Shown: piece after piece, positions 37,209-46,336 of the stretch
Position numbering within the stretch: position 1 is the stretch's first letter
Layout: every line of letters starts with the position of its first letter
Made by a program: the position numbers and the translations under genes
Assembly (NCBI GenBank): GCA_029983675.1
Contig: JASBYY010000006.1
Location: 9,194 to 73,193 of the forward strand
Direction: 5' to 3'
DNA from: Bacteroidales bacterium
GTDB lineage: Bacteria; Bacteroidota; Bacteroidia; Bacteroidales; F082
DNA length: 64,000 bases
The notes under the pieces: model-generated
Databases searched by the model: none
The model's input: only the letters and a program-made list of their open reading frames with translations
What the model was told of the DNA's origin: nothing

Positions 37209-37697
37209 ATGGATTTAAGTAAGATCGTATCAATTTCAGGCCGTCCGGGTCTGTTCCAAATCAAGTCACAGGCTGCAGGAAGAATCATTGTTGAATCGCT
37301 CATCGATGGCAAATGCAGCCCCGCTTTCGCACACGACCGCATGAGTTCACTCGAAGAAATCTCCATCTTTTCCGTTGACGAAGACCGTTTGCTCAAGGAA
37401 GTTTTTCAGATGATCCATTCAAAAATGGGCGACCAAGTCGATTTCGACTTCAAGAAAGCCAGTGCTGACCAGCTTCGTGTCAAGTTTGAAGAAGTGATGC
37501 CCGATTACGATAAGGAAGCTGTATATCCGTCCGATATGAAAAAGGTATTCGCATGGTACCAGATGCTCGTGGATAAAAACCTGCTCGATTTCAGCGAACC
37601 CGAAGCAGAGAAAGAAACACAAGCTGCCGAGTCTGAAAAGACGGAGAAAGCCGACAAACCCGAAACGCCAAAAAAGCCAAGGGCAAAAAAGGCTTAA
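37209..37697 (+). CDS. DUF5606 protein
   Basis: 162 residues. The N-terminus MDLSKIVSISGRPGLFQIKSQ and the segment IIVESLIDGK match DUF5606, a Bacteroidota-specific family of unknown function with an N-terminal SH3-like barrel. A helical middle section (EVMPDYDKEAVYPSDMKKVFAWYQML) follows. The C-terminal 35 residues are low-complexity, rich in Glu, Lys, Ala and Pro. Cytoplasmic, with its own -7 box and terminator. Confidence 0.9.
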   Translation: MDLSKIVSISGRPGLFQIKSQAAGRIIVESLIDGKCSPAFAHDRMSSLEEISIFSVDEDRLLKEVFQMIHSKMGDQVDFDFKKASADQLRVKFEEVMPDYDKEAVYPSDMKKVFAWYQMLVDKNLLDFSEPEAEKETQAAESEKTEKADKPETPKKPRAKKA

Positions 37698-37707
37698 TGA
37701 TACCCAT

Positions 37708-37732
37708 AAAGCTGCCTCGGCAGCTTTTTTTG
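37708..37732 (+). terminator. Intrinsic terminator of the DUF5606 gene
   Basis: AAAGCTGCC TC GGCAGCTTT followed by TTTT, 11 bp after the stop codon. Confidence 0.88.
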
Positions 37733-37819
37733 TGCATCGCCTGATTTGAAAAACGTGCATGATGCATTAATCGCTGTGAACAGCAATCATTTATTTTATA
37801 GAAATAGCACAAAACTTTC

Positions 37820-37827
37820 TATCTTTA
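37820..37827 (+). promoter_or_regulatory. Probable -7 box upstream of pyrK
   Basis: TATCTTTA matches seven of the eight positions of TAnnTTTG, 19 bp before the start codon. Confidence 0.35.
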
Positions 37828-37845
37828 CCGCGAAATAGAACAAGT

Positions 37846-38610
37846 ATGAAACAGATTACGGATTTCAAGCTGATGGAAAGCATCGATTACGGCAAATCGG
37901 TGTGGCAGCGCTACCGCTCGCCAGTGCCCTTGCCTTTTATTGAAGCGGGACAATTCGTGCAGGTTCGCGTTGACGATTCGCCCGACACTTATCTGCGCCG
38001 CCCCATTTCGATCCACGATGTTGACCCCACCCAAAACGAGATTTCACTTCTCGTGCAAAAGGTGGGTGATGGAACACGGCACCTCGCCGCCTTGACTGCC
38101 GGTGCCATGGTCAACATGGTGCTGCCATTAGGAAACAGTTTCTCCTTACCCCAATCCGACCGTGAACGTATTCTTTTAGTGGGAGGAGGTATCGGCATCG
38201 CACCTTTGTTCTATCTTGGCAAGATATTGAAATCCAAAGGCATCACACCACAGTTTCTGCTGGGCGGAAAAACAAAAGGCGATTTAATCCGTCGGGAGGC
38301 CTACGAAAAAATCGCACCTGTTGCGTGTACGACCGAGGACGGTTCATTCGGGGAAAAAGGTTTTGTCACACAACATTCCGTTTGGGATCATGCCGTTTTC
38401 GACAGAGTTTATGTATGCGGCCCCAAGCCCATGATGAAAGCTGTTGCTGCACGTTGTAAAGAAAAGGACTTATGGTGCGAGGTATCTCTTGAAAACCTTA
38501 TGGCTTGTGGTTTGGGTGCTTGTTTGTGCTGTGTGGAAAACACGACGGAAGGGCATGTGTGTGTCTGCAAGGAAGGTCCCATTTTTAATATCAGGAGGTT
38601 GCTATGGTAA
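37846..38610 (+). CDS. pyrK: Dihydroorotate dehydrogenase electron-transfer subunit
   Basis: 254 residues. FAD-binding barrel (YLRRPISIHDVD), NAD-binding domain (ILLVGGGIGIAPLFYLGK) and a C-terminal [2Fe-2S] site with four cysteines in ACGLGACLCCVENTTEGHVC. It passes electrons from dihydroorotate oxidation to NAD+. It overlaps pyrD by 7 bp, the usual class 1B pair of pyrimidine synthesis. Confidence 0.96.
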   Translation: MKQITDFKLMESIDYGKSVWQRYRSPVPLPFIEAGQFVQVRVDDSPDTYLRRPISIHDVDPTQNEISLLVQKVGDGTRHLAALTAGAMVNMVLPLGNSFSLPQSDRERILLVGGGIGIAPLFYLGKILKSKGITPQFLLGGKTKGDLIRREAYEKIAPVACTTEDGSFGEKGFVTQHSVWDHAVFDRVYVCGPKPMMKAVAARCKEKDLWCEVSLENLMACGLGACLCCVENTTEGHVCVCKEGPIFNIRRLLW

Positions 38611-39521
38611 ACGAAACAATCCAACTCGGCAAAGGTCTTGTACTGCGTAATCCGGTGTTGACCGCATCGGGAACTTTCGGCTATGGCGAAGAATACACTG
38701 ACTTTGTCAGCATGTCTGACCTCGGCGGCATCATAGTAAAAGGCACCACCCTCCATCCGCGCGAAGGCAATCCCTATCCGCGCATGGCTGAAACGGCATC
38801 AGGCATGCTCAACTGCGTGGGGTTGCAAAACAAAGGCATCGCCCATTTTATTGAAACCATTTATCCGCGCATCTGCAACTTCGACACCAACGTCATTCTC
38901 AACCTGTCAGGTTCCAATATTGACGATTACGTACAAGGCGCTGAACGCATCAATGCCTTGGATAAGATTCCGGCCATCGAGCTAAACGTTTCCTGCCCCA
39001 ATGTCAGGCAAGGCGGCATGGCTTTCGGTGTGAGCTGTTCGGGCATATCGCAAGTGGTGTCAGAAGTTAGGAAAGTCTATCATAAACACTTGATTGTCAA
39101 GCTATCGCCAAATGTAACCGATATTTCTGAAATTGCAAAAGCCGCCGAAGCTGCCGGTGCCGATTCCCTTTCACTCATCAACACACTCATGGGCATGTCC
39201 ATCGATGCCGAAACACGTCGTCCGCGCCTTTCGATGACGACAGGAGGACTTTCAGGAGCTTGTGTGAAGCCGGTCGCTCTTCGCATGGTTTGGCAAGTAT
39301 CAAAAGCCGTGAGGATTCCCATTATTGGTTTGGGCGGGATATCCAATGCTACCGATGCCGTGGAGTTCATGCTTGCCGGAGCTTCCGCCATACAAATCGG
39401 TACGGCCAATTTCATCGACCCCGCCATTTCGGCAAAGGTGGTACGTGGCATTGCAGAGTATTGTGCACGAACAGGCTTTGAAAAAGTATCCGACCTTACC
39501 GGACAACTGATTGTAGGATAA
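38604..39521 (+). CDS. pyrD: Dihydroorotate dehydrogenase catalytic subunit, class 1B
   Basis: 305 residues, FMN TIM barrel. It oxidises dihydroorotate to orotate in the cytoplasm. Landmarks: NPVLTASGTFGYG, the active-site cysteine loop ELNVSCPNVRQGG (about residue 131), LSPNVTDI and GLGGISNATDAVEFMLAGAS. An AGGAGG ribosome-binding site lies inside the end of pyrK, 8 bp before the ATG. Confidence 0.97.
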   Translation: MVNETIQLGKGLVLRNPVLTASGTFGYGEEYTDFVSMSDLGGIIVKGTTLHPREGNPYPRMAETASGMLNCVGLQNKGIAHFIETIYPRICNFDTNVILNLSGSNIDDYVQGAERINALDKIPAIELNVSCPNVRQGGMAFGVSCSGISQVVSEVRKVYHKHLIVKLSPNVTDISEIAKAAEAAGADSLSLINTLMGMSIDAETRRPRLSMTTGGLSGACVKPVALRMVWQVSKAVRIPIIGLGGISNATDAVEFMLAGASAIQIGTANFIDPAISAKVVRGIAEYCARTGFEKVSDLTGQLIVG

Positions 39522-39565
39522 TTAATTACAAACCCGTCCATTGTCAGTAAACATGGCTTCGGCTT

Positions 39566-40594
39566 TCAACGGCTGTTGCGGATAAAATTCACCTCCGGTA
39601 TGATGGTGACATCAAACTTTTCTTGCACCGATTGCTGTATTTTTTCCGATAAGGCGACAATCTCACGCCCCGTCCCGCCGCCATAATGCACCAATACCAA
39701 AGCCTGCTTTTCATAAACCCCCACATGAGAATCGCGCCAACCTTTCCATCCCGCCTTTTCAATGAGCCAGCCGGCGGGCACTTTCACCCTATTGTTCGGT
39801 TCCTCGTAACTCGGAATATCGGGGTAGCTCGTCCTAAGAAGTTCAAATTGCACCTTTTCAATAACAGGATTCTTAAAGAAACTGCCTGCGTTGCCGATTT
39901 GCTTCACATCGGGCAGTTTAGCATCACGGATTTCGCAAACGGCATCATGCAGTTGAAGCAAAGTTGGGTTTTCTATTCCTTTAGTTTTCAGATAATTGAC
40001 AATATTTCCATATTCAAGTTTCAGCGGTGCACGTTTCTTTAAGAGAAAATCGACCGAAACAATGATATAACGATTCTTCAACTCCGTTTTGAATATGCTG
40101 CTACGATAGCCGAACCCGCACTCTTGGTTCTTGAAAACCCGTTGATTGCCATTAGCAGCATCAATGGCGGTGCATTGTAGCAACGCATCTTTCACTTCCA
40201 TGCCATAAGCGCCGATATTCTGCACCGGTGCTGCACCCACTTTTCCGGGAATATGCGCCAGATTTTCAATGCCATATAAGCCCTTCCCCACCATCAAACG
40301 AACAAAATCGCACCAATCCTCTCCAGCTTGGGCACGCACAACACAAGAGTCACCATCTTCGGAAAGAATAGAGACCCCCTTGTTATTTATATGAACCACC
40401 AAACCATCAAAATAATCGTCACAAAACAGGACATTATTACCACCACTGAGAACCAAACGTTGGTTCGACTGGAAAACAGCATCTTTCACCAATTCAGATA
40501 GTTGTGATACCGCTGTGACTTCAACAAACAATTTTGAAGTAACATCAAAGCCGAAGCTGTTGAATGCACGTAAAGAAAATGAGGGTTGAAACAT
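39566..40594 (-). CDS. murB: UDP-N-acetylmuramate dehydrogenase
   Basis: 342 residues, the type I MurB length. It reduces UDP-GlcNAc-enolpyruvate to UDP-MurNAc with NADPH and FAD. FAD-binding part: LSGGNNVLFCDDYFDG and GIENLAHIPGKVGAAPVQNIGAYG. Catalytic residues are in CGFGYRSSIFK (Tyr/Arg), GNAGSFFKNPV (Ser) and IPEVNFI (Glu). It is a single gene, convergent with pyrD and divergent from the glycosyltransferase at 40680. Confidence 0.96.
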   Translation of the reverse strand: MFQPSFSLRAFNSFGFDVTSKLFVEVTAVSQLSELVKDAVFQSNQRLVLSGGNNVLFCDDYFDGLVVHINNKGVSILSEDGDSCVVRAQAGEDWCDFVRLMVGKGLYGIENLAHIPGKVGAAPVQNIGAYGMEVKDALLQCTAIDAANGNQRVFKNQECGFGYRSSIFKTELKNRYIIVSVDFLLKKRAPLKLEYGNIVNYLKTKGIENPTLLQLHDAVCEIRDAKLPDVKQIGNAGSFFKNPVIEKVQFELLRTSYPDIPSYEEPNNRVKVPAGWLIEKAGWKGWRDSHVGVYEKQALVLVHYGGGTGREIVALSEKIQQSVQEKFDVTIIPEVNFIRNSR

Positions 40595-40679
40595 GGAAAA
40601 TAACTTTTGTCAAAAATACGAAATCTTCATAAAAGAGGGTTATAAAAGTGTAATTTTGTAAAATATTAACCCGAACATT

Positions 40680-41795
40680 TTGAAACGTGTTATTGTATCG
40701 GTAATTAATGACTTGGTAACCGACCAAAGGGTCAACAAGTCCTGTTTGGCATTGCAGGAGGCCGGTTTCGAGGTATTGCTCGTTGGTCGTCGGCAACGCA
40801 AAAGTCCTCCTATGGACGTGCGCCCTTACGCCACGCGGCGCATGAAACTGCTGTTTGAAAAAGGGCCTTGCTTCTATGCTGAGTTCAACATCCGTTTGTT
40901 TTTCTTTTTACTGTTTCATAAATCCGATTTGCTGTTATCTAACGATTTAGACACCATACTACCATCCTATTTTATAGCTCGTTTGAAACATGTCCGCATG
41001 ATTTTCGACAGCCACGAGTATTTTACTGAAACACCTGAATTGGTGCATCGTCCTCGTGTGCAACGGGTTTGGAAACGTATCGAAGAGCACATTGTTCCCA
41101 AACTCGACGAAATGATAACGGTAAACGAATCCATTGCCAACTTGTTTCGCGAAAAATACCACATCAAGGTGCATGTGATCAGGAACATACCCCTGCGAAA
41201 AGCCCTGCCGCCCCGAAGCGACCGTCAAACCATGGGATTGCCAGCCGACAAACACGTGTTGGTCCTGCAAGGTTCAGGCATCAACATACAACGTGGCGCA
41301 GAAGAACTGGTACAAGCCATGGCCTTACTCGACGACTGCTATCTGATGATCATCGGCGGTGGCGACGTGCTGCCCGTCTTGAAAGAGATGGTCACCACGA
41401 TGAACCTGACGGAACGTGTGGGCTTTTTCCCGCGTATGCCTTATGCAAAAATGATGGCTTACACGCAATTGGCCGAATTTGGTTTCTGCCTTGACAAAGA
41501 CACAAACCTCAACTACCGTTTCAGTCTGCCCAACAAGCTGTTCGACTTCATTCAGGCCGGCGTACCTGTCATTTCATCGCATCTTCCTGAAATAGAGCGC
41601 ATCATACGTCAGTACGACCTTGGCTTATTCATCGAGGATCACCGTCCGCAAACTATTGCCGACACCATCAGAGAAGGTCTTTCCGATGCCGAACGCATCA
41701 TGCGATGGAAACACAATCTCGGATTGGCCGCACAGGAATTGTGCTGGGAAAACGAAAAGGAACGGCTGCTTTCCATTTATCAACATTATGAATGA
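40680..41795 (+). CDS. Glycosyltransferase (GT-B fold)
   Basis: 371 residues. Start KRVIVSVINDLVTDQRVNKSCLALQEAGFEV, then MIFDSHEYFTETPEL, and a C-terminal domain with VLVLQGSGINIQRGAEELVQAM and FSLPNKLFDFIQAGVPVISS (about 285-305) as donor site. The start is TTG at 40680; there is no in-frame ATG close by that keeps the first strand. Substrate unknown. The next glycosyltransferase gene overlaps by 8 bp. Confidence 0.86.
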   Translation: MKRVIVSVINDLVTDQRVNKSCLALQEAGFEVLLVGRRQRKSPPMDVRPYATRRMKLLFEKGPCFYAEFNIRLFFFLLFHKSDLLLSNDLDTILPSYFIARLKHVRMIFDSHEYFTETPELVHRPRVQRVWKRIEEHIVPKLDEMITVNESIANLFREKYHIKVHVIRNIPLRKALPPRSDRQTMGLPADKHVLVLQGSGINIQRGAEELVQAMALLDDCYLMIIGGGDVLPVLKEMVTTMNLTERVGFFPRMPYAKMMAYTQLAEFGFCLDKDTNLNYRFSLPNKLFDFIQAGVPVISSHLPEIERIIRQYDLGLFIEDHRPQTIADTIREGLSDAERIMRWKHNLGLAAQELCWENEKERLLSIYQHYE

Positions 41796-42906
41796 CAGAC
41801 ATTTACATATCATATCTTTTGACGTGCCCTATCCGCCCAACTACGGAGGCATTATCGATGTGTTTTACAAGCAAAAATGGCTCGAAAAGAAAGGGGTCAA
41901 AGTGCATCTGCACTGCTTTGAATACGGGCGCGGCAAACCCGAAGCGTTGAATGCCTGCCATGAAGTGCACTACTATAAGCGCAACGCCGGCTTTCGGAAC
42001 ATACTGACACCCACACCTTATATTGTAGCTTCGCGGAGGTCGGCACAGCTCATCGACAATCTGTTACAAGACGACTATCCTATTTTATGTGAAGGACTGC
42101 ACACGACTTGTATATTGAAGGACCGGCGCTTGAGCAACAGAAGGATTTTTGTCCGCGCACACAATGTCGAACACGACTATTACCGGCTGCTTGCCGATTC
42201 GGAACCCAAAACTTGGAAACGATTATTTCTTCGTCAGGAAGCGATAAAACTGCTTCATTATGAATCTATTATCAGAAAATCCAATGGCATTTTCACGGTA
42301 ACACAAAAAGATACCGACTACTTTAAGCAACATTACGACAATGTGATTTTGGTGCCCAGTTTCAACTCTTTCGACGCCGTGAATGCCAGCACCGGAATAG
42401 GACATTTTATGCTGTATCACGGCAATCTGTCGGTGACGGAGAATGCGCAAGCCGCAGAATGGCTCATTCGCAACGTGTTTTCAAAATTAGACTTTCCCTG
42501 CATTGTGGCGGGACTGAATCCTACACAAGCATTGCAGCAATTGGCTTCTCAATACGCCAACATCCAATTAATCGCCAACCCAAGCGATGCCGAGATGCAG
42601 CATCTGTTGAAAACAGCTCAGGCAAATGTGTTGGTTACCGACCAGCCCACCGGACTGAAACTAAAGCTGTTGAACGCCTTGTACAATGGTCGTTTCTGCA
42701 TGGTAAACGCCAATATGGTTGCCGGTACGGGACTTACTGATTTATGCATTATGGCCGATACGCCGAACGCAATCATCAAGGCATTACGAGATTTGCAGGA
42801 TAAAGAATTTACCATCGAAGAAATTGCCCGGCGCGACACTGCCATGAGACAGCTCTATGACAACAGCATAAATGCCGACAAATTAATACATGCCATTTTT
42901 GGATAA
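41788..42906 (+). CDS. Glycosyltransferase-like protein (GT-B fold)
   Basis: 372 residues. N-terminus HLHIISFDVPYPPNYGGIID and the middle FVRAHNVEHDYYRLL resemble the glycosyltransferase at 25036; the C-terminal domain has FMLYHGNLSVTENAQAAEWL and TGLKLKLLNALYNGRFCMVN. The donor-site Glu of EX7E-type enzymes is less evident, so the activity is less certain. The ATG at 41788 overlaps the previous gene by 8 bp; the longer frame from 41620 only reads that gene in another frame. Confidence 0.8.
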   Translation: MNDRHLHIISFDVPYPPNYGGIIDVFYKQKWLEKKGVKVHLHCFEYGRGKPEALNACHEVHYYKRNAGFRNILTPTPYIVASRRSAQLIDNLLQDDYPILCEGLHTTCILKDRRLSNRRIFVRAHNVEHDYYRLLADSEPKTWKRLFLRQEAIKLLHYESIIRKSNGIFTVTQKDTDYFKQHYDNVILVPSFNSFDAVNASTGIGHFMLYHGNLSVTENAQAAEWLIRNVFSKLDFPCIVAGLNPTQALQQLASQYANIQLIANPSDAEMQHLLKTAQANVLVTDQPTGLKLKLLNALYNGRFCMVNANMVAGTGLTDLCIMADTPNAIIKALRDLQDKEFTIEEIARRDTAMRQLYDNSINADKLIHAIFG

Positions 42907-42977
42907 CACACCCGAACTTTTTCAGGAGTCCACAAAAATTAGATTTATAAAAATCTAAAAATCAGTATGATAAATAA

Positions 42978-43679
42978 TCAATACTTCATTGACATCTCCA
43001 CTGCACCCTCCATGGTGGAACATTCTATTGTGCCGTTATTACACCGAGCCACTCGTGAGGGGTATTTTTGCATCAAAGTGTAGTTGTGGGTCGCCATGAA
43101 CACCGACTGTCCGTTTTCGCTGATTCGGCGGAGCAATCGCATGACGTCGATAGTCGTGTCGGGATCCAAGTTGCCGGTAGGCTCATCGGCAAGGATGATA
43201 GCCGGTTCGTTGAGCAAGGCTCGTGCAATGGCGATACCCTGCTGTTCGCCACCCGAAAGCTGGTGGGGCATACTTGTTCGCTTGTCGCGTAACCCCACTT
43301 TGTCCAACACTTCATCGATACGGTTTTTGATGCCGCTTTTCCAACCTGTGGCGCACAACACAAATTCAAGGTTGGCTTCGACCGAACGGTCGTAAAGCAA
43401 CTGAAAATCCTGAAAGACAATGCCAATGCGGCGACGCAGCAAAGGAATATCCTTGCGTTTCAAACGTGTGAGATCGAAATCAGCCACCATCACCTTGCCG
43501 TCGCGAGCAGGCAGTTCACCGTATAGCACTTTCAGTAACGACGATTTGCCACTACCTGTTTTCCCTATGAGATAGACAAACTCTCCCGTTCCGATGCGCA
43601 GGTTCACATCGGATAAAATAAGGTTTTCATGTTGAAACACCGAAGCATGTTCTATATCGATAATCGGTCTGTTGTCCAT
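42978..43679 (-). CDS. ftsE: FtsE-like ABC ATPase
   Basis: 233 residues. Walker A GKTGSGKS (39-46), signature QLSGGEQQGIAIARALL, Walker B IILADEPTGNLDP, switch FMATHNY. FtsE with FtsX forms a divisome complex that activates cell-wall amidases. The sequence EHASVFQHENLILSDVNLRI fits the FtsE group in this phylum. No ftsX lies beside it, so the pairing is inferred; LolD- or MacB-like ATPases are close relatives. Confidence 0.85.
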   Translation of the reverse strand: MDNRPIIDIEHASVFQHENLILSDVNLRIGTGEFVYLIGKTGSGKSSLLKVLYGELPARDGKVMVADFDLTRLKRKDIPLLRRRIGIVFQDFQLLYDRSVEANLEFVLCATGWKSGIKNRIDEVLDKVGLRDKRTSMPHQLSGGEQQGIAIARALLNEPAIILADEPTGNLDPDTTIDVMRLLRRISENGQSVFMATHNYTLMQKYPSRVARCNNGTIECSTMEGAVEMSMKY

Positions 43680-43703
43680 AGCTTGAATTTGGCTCCAAAA
43701 TTA

Positions 43704-43905
43704 AGAAACTGTTTTGAATTCTTACAACAAAGTTATTATTCTATCTATTAATCAATTCATTTCTTTGTTTTCGGTTGATTTGATGTGCTGCATTGGCTCA
43801 TTTTGCCCACCATCTCGCTCACATAACCATGCTACGCTCCATGATGAACAAAATAAACTCAAAAATCCATATCAACTCAACTCGAAACCATTCAAAACAG
43901 CTTCT
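43704..43905. repeat. Hairpin-forming interspersed repeat, copy C
   Basis: 202 bp. Left end AGAAACTGTTTTGAATTC and right end TTCAAAACAGCTTCT. It shares ACAACAAAGTTATTATT, TTTTCGGTTGATTTGAT and TGGCTCATTTTGCCCA with copy A at 12231. It lies between divergent ftsE and the lipoprotein gene at 44226. Confidence 0.8.
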
Positions 43906-44225
43906 AAGCATTTTTGTCCGAATGATAACATGAAAACCAGACGGACTGCTGCAATCATTCTGCTATACACTTTTATACATCGCACTGCCAAAAAAAGTTT
44001 TTTTTCAGAGAAACATGTTTTATCTTTGCATCAAATTATACTTAATAGACAAGTTTAAATCGACATAACATAATGACACAATCAAGAGAACCACCAATTT
44101 TTGACAGTTTTTGCAGTTATTATGACTGGAAATAATTCACACAACTGGTGGAGTTCAGCAACCACTAAAAAAAACGGGGCAACGCCGAAAAGCCTTATGA
44201 GTAGGGAAACTATAACATAATAAAA
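43906..44225 (+). other. Leader region with a 20-codon ORF and a possible hairpin
   Basis: No full gene. A TATCTTTG -7 box lies at 44021-44028. A short ORF at 44073-44135 would encode 20 residues (MTQSREPPIFDSFCSYYDWK). GAACCACCA within it can pair with TGGTGGAGTTC downstream (44145-44160), and GGGGCAACGCC with GAAAAGCC follows. The transcript to the lipoprotein gene would thus have a leader of about 190 nt. I do not recognise a known riboswitch. Confidence 0.4.
44021..44028 (+). promoter_or_regulatory. -7 box upstream of the lipoprotein at 44226
   Basis: TATCTTTG, about 200 bp before the gene and 45 bp before the 20-codon ORF. A T-rich stretch lies at the -33 distance. Confidence 0.5.
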
Positions 44226-44582
44226 ATGAAGAGAATAGTTCTAAAATATATCATTGCTATTACAATTGCAATTTCAATATCGAGTTGTGCGGCTATACAT
44301 AGTGGTTATTTGTCAAACTCTGTTGCTTTAAATTCTGCAAATTTCTCGTATGTCAAGCAAAACATAAAAGGAGAAGCAACGGCAGTTTATGTCTTGTTTA
44401 TTGGCGGACTCGCAAAAGAAACTTTAGTTGATGAAGCAAAGCAACAAATGCTTGCCTCGTCCCCTCTAATGAACAACCAAGCCTTAGCAAATACAACGGT
44501 CAACTTTAAGACTTCCTGTTTTCTTGGAATAATATGGACAGTTAATTGCACAGTGACAGCTGACGTAGTGGAATTTAAGTGA
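44226..44582 (+). CDS. Small lipoprotein, DUF6567/TRL-like
   Basis: 118 residues. Lipoprotein signal ending in SISSC (Cys21). The body has LNSANFSYVKQNIKGEATAVYVLFIGGLAKETL, the pattern of the TRL-like/DUF6567 lipoproteins, then a two-strand tail with two cysteines (SCFLGIIWTVNCTVTADVV). No function is known. A+T content is higher than in the neighbours. It has a long leader and sits beside repeat copy C. Confidence 0.72.
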   Translation: MKRIVLKYIIAITIAISISSCAAIHSGYLSNSVALNSANFSYVKQNIKGEATAVYVLFIGGLAKETLVDEAKQQMLASSPLMNNQALANTTVNFKTSCFLGIIWTVNCTVTADVVEFK

Positions 44583-44642
44583 CACCGCCTATTGCCCAAT
44601 ATAGTTGATTGAGTGGTTGTTCCAGAATTTCTGCCATTCATA

Positions 44643-44650
44643 TACTTTTG
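44643..44650 (+). promoter_or_regulatory. -7 box upstream of the small membrane protein
   Basis: TACTTTTG, 60 bp before the start at 44710. Confidence 0.4.
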
Positions 44651-44709
44651 CAGCATTTTTGAAAGTTAAAATACTATAAATCAAACATATCGCAAATCTA
44701 TTAATCATC

Positions 44710-44982
44710 ATGACCCTTTCATTACTGCTTTTTGGTTTATTGTCAGGATCGTTATTTGCAGTGTTGGTAGGATTGTTGGGTGCGAGGCGAAAAATCGGAT
44801 TTGGCTGGGCATTCCTGCTTTCCATCATCTTAACGCCCATTATCGGATTGATCATCTGCCTGCTATCCGACACCTTGCCGCAAGGCGAACGCAAATGGGG
44901 CTGCTTAGGAACCATACTGGGCATTTTGATGCTGGCAGGATTGTTCCTTTTTACCTTGTTTGTTTTAGCGGCAGCATTATAA
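44710..44982 (+). CDS. Small membrane protein of unknown function
   Basis: 90 residues with three hydrophobic segments (about 3-22, 33-56 and 66-88) and short polar loops (GARRKIGFG, PQGERKWG). No signal peptide or known domain is recognised. The glycine-rich helices and charged loops resemble small inner-membrane proteins common in Bacteroidota. It is followed 41 bp later by ogt, so co-transcription is possible. Confidence 0.65.
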   Translation: MTLSLLLFGLLSGSLFAVLVGLLGARRKIGFGWAFLLSIILTPIIGLIICLLSDTLPQGERKWGCLGTILGILMLAGLFLFTLFVLAAAL

Positions 44983-45023
44983 AACATTGAAAATGAAAGT
45001 CAACACCGTTTAACCATCAGCAC

Positions 45024-45557
45024 ATGCAATACTTCTCCACTTACAAGTCGCCTCTTGGGATTCTCACCCTTGACAGTGACGGTGAATGCCTCACCGGTTT
45101 ATGGTTCGACCATCAGAAACACCTTGCTGCTTCGTTATGTGCCGGTCGCCAAGAAACGGAGCTGCCTATTTTCAAGCAGACCCGACAATGGCTCGACCTA
45201 TATTTTAGCGGTAGGCGACCCGACTTTGTGCCACCCTTGCGCATGACGGGTTCCGAGTTCAGGAAAAACGTCTGGGAAATACTGCTTTGCATTCCTTATG
45301 GCAACACGGTGACATACGGAGACATCGCCCATGAAATTGCACGCCAACACGGATTGAAAGCCATGTCAGCGCAAGCCGTTGGCGGTGCCGTAGGACACAA
45401 TCCCATCAGCATTATCGTTCCCTGCCATCGTGTGGTGGGACACAATGGCAGTTTGACGGGTTACGCATCGGGCATTGATAAGAAAATCAAGCTGTTGAAA
45501 ATAGAAAAGGTGGACATAAGTTGTTTTTTCATTCCACGGAAAGGAACGGCTTTATAG
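45024..45557 (+). CDS. ogt: Methylated-DNA-protein cysteine methyltransferase
   Basis: 177 residues. It repairs O6-alkylguanine by transfer to its own cysteine, in the motif IIVPCHRVVG (about residue 134). The helix-turn-helix part NVWEILLCIPYGNTVTYGDIA and the GSLTGYASG loop are present. It has no Ada regulatory domain. It is followed after 1 bp by the DNA glycosylase, giving an alkylation-repair pair. Confidence 0.94.
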   Translation: MQYFSTYKSPLGILTLDSDGECLTGLWFDHQKHLAASLCAGRQETELPIFKQTRQWLDLYFSGRRPDFVPPLRMTGSEFRKNVWEILLCIPYGNTVTYGDIAHEIARQHGLKAMSAQAVGGAVGHNPISIIVPCHRVVGHNGSLTGYASGIDKKIKLLKIEKVDISCFFIPRKGTAL

Positions 45558-45558
45558 G

Positions 45559-46182
45559 ATGGAACAGCTTTTTTTCAAGTACGGACAAGCCGAGATCGAA
45601 CACCTGAAAAAGAAAGACAAACGTCTGGCAGCAGTCATCGACAAGGTGGGAATGATCCAGCGCGAATGCAATCCCGACCTGTTTTCAGCATTGGTAGAAG
45701 CCATTGTCGGGCAACAGATTTCCACCAAAGCACAACAAACCATTTGCAAACGCATGAGGGACACCTTAAAGGATATCACTCCCGAAAAGTTAGACGACTT
45801 GCCGCTTGAAAACATCCAACAGTTTGGTATCACATTCAAAAAAGCCGGCTACATCAAGTCGATTGCCCGCAAAGTGTGCAATGGAGAACTTGACATTGAC
45901 GGACTTTCCAAACTCAGCGACGAAGAGGTTTGCCAACAGCTGACGGCTTTGGACGGCATCGGTGTATGGACAGCCGAAATGCTGATGATTTTCTCCATGC
46001 AGCGTCCCGACATCCTCAGTTACAAAGACTTGGCCATTATCCGAGGCATGAAGATGCTTTATCACCACGACGACATGCCCAAAACGCGTTTCGAGCGTTA
46101 CCGCCGCCGCTACTCGCCTTATTGCACCGTGGCCTCGCTTTATCTTTGGAAAGTGGCAGGCGGTCAATGCGAGGTGGAATAA
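45559..46182 (+). CDS. DNA-3-methyladenine glycosylase (AlkA-type, HhH-GPD)
   Basis: 207 residues. Helix-hairpin-helix LTALDGIGVWTAEMLMIF (about 127-145) and the catalytic aspartate in SYKDLAIIRGMKML. The start has no N-terminal TBP-like domain, so it is a short AlkA/Mag-like enzyme rather than full-length AlkA. It removes alkylated bases and is coupled to ogt. Confidence 0.9.
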   Translation: MEQLFFKYGQAEIEHLKKKDKRLAAVIDKVGMIQRECNPDLFSALVEAIVGQQISTKAQQTICKRMRDTLKDITPEKLDDLPLENIQQFGITFKKAGYIKSIARKVCNGELDIDGLSKLSDEEVCQQLTALDGIGVWTAEMLMIFSMQRPDILSYKDLAIIRGMKMLYHHDDMPKTRFERYRRRYSPYCTVASLYLWKVAGGQCEVE

Positions 46183-46302
46183 GGCGTTTCACCGCCGTTT
46201 TTCCTGCAATCGAATCTATTTTTCCTCCTCCGATTGCGGTGCTACCTTGCCGGTCGTTCATAACAAAACAAAAAAAAGCGCAAAACGTGTCCAATAATAT
46301 TG

Positions 46303-46310
46303 TATTTTTG
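46303..46310 (+). promoter_or_regulatory. -7 box upstream of cysS
   Basis: TATTTTTG, 26 bp before the cysS start. Confidence 0.5.
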
Positions 46311-46336
46311 CCAATAAATAAATAGACGGTCTAACA

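Noticed and set aside
41620..41787. Upstream extension of the second glycosyltransferase of the 40680-42906 pair
   Set aside because: These codons read the 3' part of the preceding gene in another frame. The family-like start is at 41788.
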